Origin: Massospora cicadina
Taxonomy: Eukaryota; Entomophthoromycota; Entomophthoromycetes; Entomophthorales; Entomophthoraceae
Direction of reading: 5' to 3'
DNA length: 64,000 nucleotides
Assembly (NCBI GenBank): GCA_022478985.1
Contig: JAKSZP010009632.1
Location: forward strand, 1 to 64,000
Shown: piece by piece, positions 54,830 to 62,990 of the stretch
Layout of the letters: every line of letters starts with the position of its first letter
Numbering within the stretch: position 1 is the first letter of the stretch
Notes under the pieces: model-generated
Told to the model about the DNA's origin: nothing
What the model saw: the letters and a program-made list of their open reading frames with translations, nothing else
Databases searched by the model: none
Made by a program: the position numbers and the translations under genes

Positions 54830-56620
54830 TCAGATTATCTGCCAGCTGCTCCAGTGTGGGGCAGTGGAAAAACCCACCCAGCATTTTCTGTCTGACAGGA
54901 AAACGTGCTCAGACTGGCTTGGCCAGTCCCCCTAAACCATTGGGTCAGTTCATCCTGCCCAAGGATCTCGCCATCCACCTGAACCATGCTCAGGTGGTGC
55001 CTCGCAGCGCTCTCATTCTCCCCCAAACCCTGCTGCATTTCAGCCTGCAGTTGAGTGTGGGAAATTATTCCAATATAAAGAAAAAGCTATTATTGACTTG
55101 GCTCAGGTGATGATACTTCCATCCAGATTCATAGATTTCCGCTCTTATAGAGGGTATTTTGATCTAGGCTTCACATGCAAAGCTGATGCCGCCACTGCGG
55201 CCACCATACTCCTGGTTTTCTGGGGCACCCCTTTCCTCACAACATGCACAAGCTCCCCACTGACACTACTATGGTGGTTCAGTTTGCGGGGTTGCCCACT
55301 CACCTTCCCCCACAATGCTCCATCAGGAGCTGATGGAAGGCTTGGCCACATATGGCTCCAACCTTATCCTTCATTTTATGGTCCCCAATGGGGCCGCCCA
55401 TCTTGCAGGGCCTTGGGTAACTGCCACAATTAGCCCAACTTTAAATAAGATCTCTTTGTCAATCCCCCCACATGCCATCATTCCCTCATCCCCCAACCAC
55501 CCATTCTGGGCCCATGTTGAGGGCAGACGGACTATCTTCCCATCCTGCTTTGAGTAAGACCACTCAAAGCGTAAATGCCCTCTCTTGATGCTTCCGCTGG
55601 TCCTGATTTGTCTCCATCTGGTTCCCACTTGACCCAACAACCCATGGCCTTTCCAGTTTAGGTACTTTCTTCCCCCCTTCCCCAAATTCTGCTGCCACTA
55701 TGGAGTTGGTAATGGCCAAACATCCCCCTCCTCATTCCAGTGCCACCTGCGCCATAGCTAATCAGGAAATGGCTGGATAACAGTTTGGTCCCACGTTATT
55801 CTTCAAAAAGCAGCCACAACCTAACAAATAATTTACCCCAATTTACCTCTCAACTTTAATTCCTGGACTTCATTAGATGAAACCAATAAAATGGACAATG
55901 TTATTGAAGAATTTGATAATTAAATTGAAGAATTTATCCAGGTACAGAATCCCATACAGACCCCTCAACGTTTTTACACCCCCTGAATGAATGCCTCTGC
56001 ATTATGCTCTGAATACCAGATCACAGTTGCTGCAGCTGAAAACCCAGATAGCATCAAAATCCATAAGATAACTGAGGAGTCTGTAGCGATACTTGCCAAA
56101 GGTATCCCTACTCCCATTTTTGCTCCAACCATAACCCTTCAGAGCAAATAGGACATCTAAACCTACACAAAAAAGCAAATGTCACTATCCAGAGAGTTGC
56201 TATTACTTTGCAGGCCAAGACAAAAACCACCTGTGCCAACGTAGCTCTACTTTCCCAGCTTCCTTCCATCCGCCTTCATGTGGAAAACTGCTTTTCCAAA
56301 TAACTTGGTGTTAATTTTGATGCAGGTAATTTTTGACAACCAGCAACCATTGACCAAATCGCTGCCCATATTGTGGATCACCCCACACCATTGCTCTCCG
56401 CCTTAGCCCGCACTCTTGCATTTGATATAGATTCTGATGATGAGGATGTGCCACCCAATCCTTCTTCCCTTCCACCATGGTGGGTTGAGCAATTCGTTGC
56501 TGTCCCACCTGGCCAGTTGTATTGTTCATTCAGTTGTGCTTCACCTCTCCTTTTGGGCGGTCAATATTCTGTTTGGGTATTCTTTTCCTTCATTTTTTAG
56601 CTCTTTGAGATTTGGTAATG
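54830..56620 (+). pseudogene. Element I gag-like gene (RRM-like segment, decayed zinc knuckle)
   Basis: A frame-jumping but coherent protein. 54,840-55,110 has PVWGSG and PPSIFCLTGKRAQTGLASPPKP, then QFILPKDLAIHLNHAQ. 55,155-55,260 has YFDLGFTCKADAATAAT. 55,315-55,557 has LHQELMEGLATYGSNLILHFMVPNG and HPFWAHVEG, a layout reminiscent of an RNA-binding (RRM-type) fold. At 55,530-55,590 FPSCFE, a stop, DHSKRKC looks like C-x2-C-x4-H-x4-C with the first Cys lost. The later part is acidic (VIEEFDN) and reaches about 56,600. A partial relative is at 34,041-34,910. It may equally derive from a LINE ORF1. Function unknown. Confidence 0.55.
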
Positions 56621-57488
56621 TCTAACCCTGGTCGTTGTACCTTGAAGAAAATATAAAAGATAAAACATTATTTTAAATTTCCTGCCATTATAAAAAGAGT
56701 ATTTTATCTACTTCAACTAACCAACAAGAATTTCAGAAGTTACCACCTAATCATCTTTTTACGTTGGAGAAAAGTCATGCTCCAAATTCTTTATCCTTAA
56801 TGTGTTGGTCAACCTAAACAACCAAAATGTTTCCCTTTGCTATTAAAACTCTTATTTCAGATCTTCCAACTAAATGCTTCCTAATCTAAGTATATATCTA
56901 CTCATCAATACTGCAAACCTCCAACTGACAAGTGATCTCTGCATTCAACTTTTTAAAATGAACCACCCAACTGAAGTTTTCTTTTACCAATTGTCATGGT
57001 GAACTTCCATAAAACCAGAACTCTTACCAGATGGCTGCATATACCTTTTCCAAAACTTTTAAACCAACTTTTTTCTCATAATATAGTTTCAGATGCCATT
57101 CTATAAAACTCAATATTAAACCTAACTCAAAAAACTTTTCAAGAATGTCTTTTTTTAATATACACTATCCCTCAGATTTAATTCTGAATTGAAGCTTGAC
57201 AAGACTGAGTGAAATGAGATATTAAGACCTTGAAATTTCCGCCTCTTCAAAATCAAGCTGGTCAAAGAGAATAAAGTCAGAGATGATGTCAATGAAAAAA
57301 ATTTGCCATACCCTCAACTGCCTACATATTATGAGACTGAAAAAAACCTCATGCTCATCAGGCCAACATCTAACCTGACTGCTCTGGTTTATCACACTCA
57401 TCCCAACTCTGGTAGTGTGGAGCCCTACCAAGGATAGACAACCTTAGAGAAATTATTTTCACCCCCAGTCAAGGCTTGGATGGGGCTC

Positions 57489-58230
57489 TGTCAGGCTTTG
57501 CCCTAGATTAGGTGAAGCCCATAACTTTAAGTTTTGACTTATCTAGTATTTTTATAGATAGTGGTTTGTAATTATTATTCTATCAATTGATGCTCTATTG
57601 TGCCTAAAGCCCAAAATCATTATAAAATACTATATGTTAAAGCATTCAGAAAATTTCTACAATAATGCCAAATTAATGAACATTTGAATTTAGATAAATT
57701 GTCTCATTAATGCTCCACCAATTGATAGGATTTATCAGCTCTACAAACCATTTAGTAATATTGTAGCAACGTACAATGGCAATACCTTGTTTAGGAATTG
57801 CCTCCCAGTTGCTAACCAATATTATATTTTCTTCATCCTTGTTTACTGGCTTTCTAATATCAAACAAGGATTCACTATCCTAGTCTACTTTCAGCTCTTA
57901 GCTTAATATTCCCTTTTCTAATTTATTCTTGAATTTTCTTAGTATATCTAAAGCTATTCATTTTCTAAATAAATAACCTCTCACAATCATTATTTTTATC
58001 TTTATGTTTGAAGTTCTTTTAGGACTGCAGAACCTTGATTTAGGTTAAATTATTATAGTGTCAAAATTGACTATTGTCTTAGCAACAAAAGCATTCTGCT
58101 AAGAGGAGCCAAAGAATAATTTTTTATTGATGAAGTCTTACACTAAGAAGATTGCTGACACTACCAATATTGCTAAGCTTGAAGCCTTTAAAGGACTAGC
58201 CAACTTTCCCAATACCCAGTTAATCCAACA
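57489..58230 (+). repeat. Element I 3' LTR
   Basis: 742 bp, preceded by GGATGGGGCTC, a modest purine tract, and followed by the ATTCT flank. It pairs with 52,942-53,699. Confidence 0.77.
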
Positions 58231-58566
58231 ATTCTTTATTCTAAAATTCCGTTTTTAAACCTGTTGCTCCCTCTCTTTTCTTTCTGCAGACTCAATCTTA
58301 CACACCATACATCAGACGTTTAATTTGATCCTGTGATTCATGTCACAATCTGCATAATATTACCAATAATCTTTTAGTTAGTGCTCTATTCCACCAATAA
58401 AGTGACTTGCTAAGCCATAAGTTTACAAGAACTTATGACCTCAACTACTACCTCTGATATAATGTTCATGCTACACATGCGCACAACCTCAATCAAACAC
58501 TATTTTATCACCAATTTGCTTATATTACAACTGTTGGATATTCTCCTTCTTGACTTCTGAAAAAAA
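58231..58566. other. Spacer between elements I and H
   Basis: 336 bp without open frames of note or recognised motifs. The last bases before H are TTCTGAAAAAAA. The 3' end of H is beyond the window, so its target duplication cannot be tested. Confidence 0.55.
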
Positions 58567-59290
58567 TGTTGGAGTCCAATCTGTGAATAATATTGTGGCT
58601 ATCAATGATATGAATACCAACGGCAAAAAGACCTTAGCAGATTCTCAGTGGAACCCTATCTATCAGGAAAATATGATTTATACCCAAAATCGGCATAATA
58701 GGTAAGAACTGATAATAGGATTGCTCCAACTTCTTGGCCAAATTTGAGGTGTTCAATATTGCATGGGTTTGTTCTTTCCTGAGGCGAAAATTTTTTTCCC
58801 ATTGATGATTAGGTGCAAATTAACAAATCATAACCACTCAGATCTGAACCCTCCCGAGGTGAGAAGATTTTACCTGTCAATGATTGGGTGTGAATTAACC
58901 AATCATTACCACTCAGATCTGAACCCTCCTGAGGTGAGAAGATTTTACCCGCTGGTGATTGGATACAATTTATCAAATCATTACCACATGGGTCAGTTTT
59001 GCCGCAAAATATTTATCCTCAATCTGATAGGCTGAAAACCTATATATCCTAATTTGGATAACTCAGCTTTATAATATTTTAGCCCCAAATTCTCATGGCC
59101 CTGAGGATTGGAACTAGTTCAAATATGATATAGTATTGAAAAAAGGGCTATTTCCTGTTTTGCCTCACACAATTAAAAAAAAAGTAAAAACTTAGTTTTC
59201 TTAAGAGTTTATTATTTACTTTAAAATATTTAATTGTGGAATCCAGCGGCACATAGCACCAGCAAGCATAAACCTTGCTGGATTTTGACA
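58567..59290 (+). repeat. Element H 5' LTR
   Basis: 724 bp, TGTTGGAGTCCAATC to GGATTTTGACA. The start aligns with the LTRs of B and F (AAAGACC.T.GC.GATTCTCA.TGGAACCC). It holds three 75-bp subrepeats (58,782-58,995) and a CCTATATATCC box near 59,040 as a possible TATA element. The 3' LTR is outside the window. Confidence 0.8.
58782..58995 (+). repeat. Three tandem 74-75 bp subrepeats in the H LTR
   Basis: Units start at 58,782, 58,856 and 58,931 with GAGGTGAGAAGATTTTACC (unit 1 diverged), contain ATGATTGG.T...AATTAACCAATCAT, an imperfect palindrome, and end CACTCAGATCTGAACCCTCC. Unit 3 is shortened. The period is near a multiple of three, which produces a spurious open frame with 25-residue repeats. 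Their place upstream of the TATA-like box suggests enhancer-type repeats. Confidence 0.75.
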
Positions 59291-59293
59291 ATT

Positions 59294-59308
59294 TGGTGCT
59301 CACTACAG
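59294..59308 (+). other. Element H primer-binding site
   Basis: TGGTGCTCACTACAG, three bases after the LTR end, same as in B, C, D and G. Confidence 0.8.
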
Positions 59309-59342
59309 AGGCACGTCTGTGCACTAAACCGTAGTTACTAAC

Positions 59343-60165
59343 ATGGAGGCTATAAACGTGAGCAGCTCTTCTGGTTCTTCTTTAACTGAATCACGATTAG
59401 TTGCTCTTGAGAAGCAACTAGCCAGCTCTTTCTCCCGTCTCAAAAAGCTAGAGCAATGGCCGTTCAAATTACCTATAAAGGACAGATACACCCCAGGTGA
59501 AGGGAGCATTGCCTCACATCGATGAATCCCCCCCTTGGGTTGGGACCATCTAGTACTAAAAAAAAAGGGAGCATTGCCTCCTTTTTGTACGTTTATGAAG
59601 CTGCGATGGATGGCGCCACTGATAAACAAAAAGTTCAGTACGTTTTCCCTGCTTAAGCCAAAAAGCCCAAGAGCTGATCGTTCCTCACCTGGATCCTCAG
59701 CACATCTGGCTAGATGTTAAGAAGGCCCTCTTGGCTGAATTTGGATCCAAGCAGAGCTTATACAGATAAAAACAGGCTTTCATGCGCCTTACCATGTATG
59801 AGGGTGAAACCCTCTTTAGTTTTTCTGAGCGGTTTTATCTCAATGCTCAAAGGCTGGCTACGTCTAACCTGCTTACCCTGGATGATGATATCACCGCCAT
59901 ATTAACAGGGTTAGCTTCACAACCCACTCTTGCCAGGCATATCATATCAGTGAAACGCCACTTTACAACTTTCCGTAATATAAAAGAGGCTTTGTTAGAC
60001 GTCGCTCAAATTCCTTTAGGTGAGCTGCGGCCTATTGAACCGTTGGAAGTGAGGCCACCTGTGCCTATTTATCCTGAAAAACCTGCTGCTTTGGTGCGAC
60101 TTAAAACGGACATCCATCATTTATGCAAAGCGGAGATCCCTACTGTGGTTTCCCCTTCAGCTTAG
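59343..60165 (+). pseudogene. Element H gag, interrupted by a mini-retroposon
   Basis: ATG at 59,343, 35 nt after the primer-binding site; also the first ATG. It reads SRLVALEKQLASSFSRLKKLE (coiled-coil-like), then RYTPGEGSIAS, where a 50-bp A-tailed insertion breaks the frame, and resumes SFLYVYEAAMDGATDKQ. After stops near 59,655 and 59,767 the main frame 59,782-60,165 gives RLTMYEGETLFSFSERFYLNAQRL, LLTLDDDITAILTGLASQPTLARH and NIKEALLDVAQI. The last stop (60,163) replaces a Gln codon. No CCHC knuckle is seen, unlike element D. Confidence 0.82.
59516..59565 (+). mobile_element. Mini-retroposon copy 3 (about 41 nt plus A tail)
   Basis: A 50-bp insertion in H gag flanked by the perfect 15-bp duplication AGGGAGCATTGCCTC (59,501-59,515 and 59,566-59,580). 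The body ends GGGACCATCTAGTACT followed by nine A. It matches copy 1 (326-373, minus) over the whole body with about six substitutions, two of which turn hairpin pairs into G-T pairs and so keep the stem. Confidence 0.82.
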
Positions 60166-60671
60166 CCAATAGGTGCGCGCCCTAAGGGTATATCCTCCAG
60201 AACTACTGGGGTTGTGAAAATGCCAGTTAAAGCGAAGCTAATTACCCCACCTCTCATGGCTGTCTCCCCCACTTCAATTGCAACCTTGCCCATGGTTGAG
60301 AATACCCTGAGGCTGACTCTGAGGGGGTTACGATGACGTTGGGTACTACTTATTGGGAGCTCCCGCAGAAGTGGAGGTCCCTGATCGCCTAAACACTGAA
60401 GGAGTAGATGAAACCACCATACCTGAGGATACCTACCTCCGCCAAGTTATAGGTTGTATGGAAACTATTGACACAGCCAGCGACGCTGATCAGCTCCTAT
60501 TGAGTTTAATTAGCTTTTTACAGCGAGGGCATACCATGCAGTCTATTCTGGAGACTCACCCTGAGACCACACAAATTAACCTCCACTTTTCATCTCAAGG
60601 AGGTCTTAGCGCTGTCAGCCAACTTTGGAAGCACACTTACCAAGGTTGAAGTAGTTGTTCACAAAGTCCAG
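60166..60671 (+). pseudogene. Element H gag-protease linker
   Basis: 60,353-60,649 reads GAPAEVEVPDRLNTEGV, then IPEDTYLRQVIGCMETIDTASDADQLL. The same segment occurs before the protease in F and C, so it is a conserved spacer or capsid C-terminal part. A shift near 60,640 joins it to the protease (the SQLWKHTYQG end replaces a reading that continues as TKVEVVVHKVQ). Confidence 0.65.
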
Positions 60672-61721
60672 GTGATGGCTATCCTGGATACAGGTTCTCC
60701 AGTGAATGTAATCTCATCTCGGCTGATGAAAAAGATTAAACTGATGCCTGACTTGGATTATGCCAAGGAGTTTGGAACTGCGGGCCCAAACAATACCCGC
60801 GCCCTTGGCGCTTACTCCTCTCTTCCCATTCGCGTTGGGAAGCTTATCCTATTGGCCCCCGCTGTGGCTTTAGATAATAACTCCTATGATATGCTCATAG
60901 GTACTCAGTTTATGATTGAGTATAAAGGCATCATCAACATGAAGCAAGGGTTCCTATCTTTAATGAACTACAAAGTTCCGTTAGTCTTATCCAACAAAGA
61001 TCTCAAAAAGAATGACTACACCTGCCTGGTTGAATACCATTTTTCCGCTTTGCCTTTACATTATGTCACCTCTGGGCGCAACACTAAGAAATTGCCCAAT
61101 TCAGTGGAGGCTAGTGATGGTATTCCATTTTATGCGGCAGATGAGGTGGTGATTAAGCCAGGTGAACAACGAGTGGTTGACACGAAAATCACGCTCCAAA
61201 TCCCACACCACTGTTTGTTGCACCTCATAAGTGTTGAGGGCCTTAGTCCTTTGGAGCCTCGTGTATTACCTGGGCTACTAGACCCCGCCTATCAGCGACC
61301 TATTACTCTACTGTTGGGAAACCTCACCGCAAAGGACATGATCATATGGAAACACCAAGAGGTTGGCCGAGGATTTTTAATCCCTGTGGAGGATGTTGAA
61401 CAGATCCACTCCATCGGCTTAATGGTAGATTTGGGCTTGCCAATGGACAACCTGGTGTGTACCTTACCAAACGTCCATATCTTGAATGAGTTAACCCCAA
61501 CTGAGCTAGAGAAAGTTCATAATCTCCTTGATGACTATAGCAATATATTCTCCAAGTCAGCTCACGACTATGGCCATATGAAGGGCTGGTGCCACTCCAT
61601 TGATGTGGGTGATGCCCATCCCATTCAGTCAAAACCATATCGCAAGTCAAAGGTGGAGGAACAGCATATGAGGACGGAACTCAAACAGTTACTGGATGCG
61701 GAGTTGCTAGTTCCCTCTTAA
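60672..61721 (+). CDS. Element H protease, dUTPase-like domain and RT N-terminus (open 349-codon segment)
   Basis: A long open part of the H polyprotein; the true frame extends upstream. Residues 1-85 are the aspartic protease: AILDTGSPVNVISS (D6-T7-G8) and, near 73-80, DMLIGTQF. Residues 145-245 resemble a trimeric dUTPase: GIPFYAADEVVIKPGEQ (motif 1 region), TLQIPHH, SVEGLSPLEP (motif 2 place, no RSG), PGLLDPAYQRPITLLLGNL (motif 3 with D204 and Y207) and GFLIPVEDVEQI. Residues 275-349 are the RT entry (LEKVHNLLDDYSNIFS, then ELKQLLDAELLVPS). It ends at a TAA where B and F have Gln. The dUTPase fold is inferred; activity is doubtful because the motif 1 and 2 residues differ. Confidence 0.8.
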   Translation: MMAILDTGSPVNVISSRLMKKIKLMPDLDYAKEFGTAGPNNTRALGAYSSLPIRVGKLILLAPAVALDNNSYDMLIGTQFMIEYKGIINMKQGFLSLMNYKVPLVLSNKDLKKNDYTCLVEYHFSALPLHYVTSGRNTKKLPNSVEASDGIPFYAADEVVIKPGEQRVVDTKITLQIPHHCLLHLISVEGLSPLEPRVLPGLLDPAYQRPITLLLGNLTAKDMIIWKHQEVGRGFLIPVEDVEQIHSIGLMVDLGLPMDNLVCTLPNVHILNELTPTELEKVHNLLDDYSNIFSKSAHDYGHMKGWCHSIDVGDAHPIQSKPYRKSKVEEQHMRTELKQLLDAELLVPS

Positions 61722-62453
61722 AGCCCTTGGTCTTCCACACTGTTATTAATTAAAAAGAAAGATGGAGGTCACCGGGTAGTCATGGACTACCACATGCTAA
61801 ATAACCTCATGAAGAAGGATAGCTATCCTATCCCTTGCATTGATGATGCCCTGGCCCAACTATCCAGCTCAAATTTCTTCTCAGCCATGGACTTGGCCAG
61901 TGGCTATTGGCAAATGGACCTTTCTCCACAGGACCAGGAGAAATGCGCTTTGATATGCAGTGAAGGTCTTTTCCAACCCACGCAATTACCCCAAGGGTTG
62001 TGCAACGCACCTGCCTCTTTCCAGCGTGCAATGGATCACATCTTGCAAGACTTAAAGCTAACCTGCGTTATTGTTTATCTTGATGATATTACTGTGTTCT
62101 CAAAAACCTTCAACGACCACCTGGATCACTTGAAGGAGGTGTTTGGAAGGCTACATAAATCAAATATCAAGTTGAAACCATCAAAGTGCACTTTCTTTCA
62201 GAAAAAATTGGATTTCCTTGGCCACACCATTTCGCAAAAAGGAATCCAACCACTACAGAACAAGGTTGAAGCCATTACAAATATTCCTCCCCCTAAGAAT
62301 TTGCGGGATATACAGGTGTTTCAAGGGATGATGGGGTATTACCATCAGTTCATCCCTAAGTTCTCACAACTCAGTGAGCCCCTTGTTCGCTTACTGAGGA
62401 GGAATATCCCCTTCAATAGGGCGCTGAACAAAAAGCCGCTTTTGAGACCCTGA
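61722..62453 (+). CDS. Element H reverse transcriptase (catalytic part)
   Basis: After the premature TAA the frame continues SPWSSTLLLIKKKDGGHRVVMDY, NNLMKKDSYPIP, then FFSAMDLASGYWQMDL (motif A), FQPTQLPQGLCNAPASFQRAMD (motif B), TCVIVYLDDITVFSKTF (motif C, YLDD at 62,076-62,087) and the connection GMMGYYHQFIPKFSQLSEPLV. All RT catalytic aspartates are present, unlike the other copies of this lineage here. A 1-bp loss near 62,420 shifts the frame at the RNase H border. Confidence 0.87.
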   Translation, partial: SPWSSTLLLIKKKDGGHRVVMDYHMLNNLMKKDSYPIPCIDDALAQLSSSNFFSAMDLASGYWQMDLSPQDQEKCALICSEGLFQPTQLPQGLCNAPASFQRAMDHILQDLKLTCVIVYLDDITVFSKTFNDHLDHLKEVFGRLHKSNIKLKPSKCTFFQKKLDFLGHTISQKGIQPLQNKVEAITNIPPPKNLRDIQVFQGMMGYYHQFIPKFSQLSEPLVRLLRRNIPFNRALNKKPLLRP

Positions 62454-62990
62454 AGCAGCTACTACAACGACGCCCTATCCTACGGCACCCAGATTATAAA
62501 AAACCCTTTATCCTGTTTACGGACGCCTCAGACTACGCCATTGGGGCCATCTTAGGCCAATTAGATGAAAATGGTATTGATTATCTGGTATCTTATTTCA
62601 GTAAGATGCTTTAAAAGCCCAAATGCAACTACAGTGTAACAGAAAAGGAGTGCCTGGCTGTTTTGTTGGCTGTAAAGCACTACCGCCCTTTCCTCTATGG
62701 GACCACCTTTACTGTAGTTACTGACCACGCTTCATTGAAGTGGCTACAAAATATGAAAGACCCTACTGGGCGGTTAGCTCGCTGGGCTTTAAAGCTCCAG
62801 CCTTATGATATGAAAATTGAACACCATGCTGGAACTCGTCATATGAATGTAGATGGGTTGTCTCGTTTGCCAGTCCTCCATTTGGATAATAGTGAAGCAG
62901 AAAGGTTGCATGATCTATTAATGACTCCAAATGAATGGGAGGATGAAGATTATCCAGTTCAGAAGATGTTAGCCCGCCACTCGCGCAACA
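62420..62990 (+). pseudogene. Element H RNase H and linker
   Basis: In the shifted frame: FETLKQLLQRRP, LFTDASDYAIGAILGQLDENG (Asp), SYFSKML, a TAA in place of a Ser codon, then SVTEKECLAVLLAVKHYRPFLYGTTF (Glu) and VVTDHASLKWLQN (Asp). The linker HHAGTRHMNVDGLSRLP is the conserved bridge to integrase. The 62,663-63,160 part is open. Confidence 0.83.

Larger units (their letters stand above)
52942..58230 (+). mobile_element. Element I: LTR element with a gag-like gene but no recognisable pol
   Basis: Direct repeats 52,942-53,699 and 57,489-58,230 (about 75 percent identical by eye) start TGTTAGGCTTTGTCC / TGTCAGGCTTTGCCC and end AATCCAACA. The flanks are ATTTT (52,937-52,941) and ATTCT (58,231-58,235), one mismatch. 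TGGTGCTCCCTACCAGG follows the left LTR by one base, close to the primer-binding site used by the other families. The 3.8-kb interior has a decayed gag-like gene and no trace of protease, RT or integrase, so the element would need enzymes in trans. It is old. Confidence 0.75.

Noticed and set aside
58763..59035. Open frame with 25-residue internal repeats
   Set aside because: It is the translation of the 75-bp LTR subrepeats, whose period is near a multiple of three. It lies in the U3-like part of the H LTR, so coding is unlikely.
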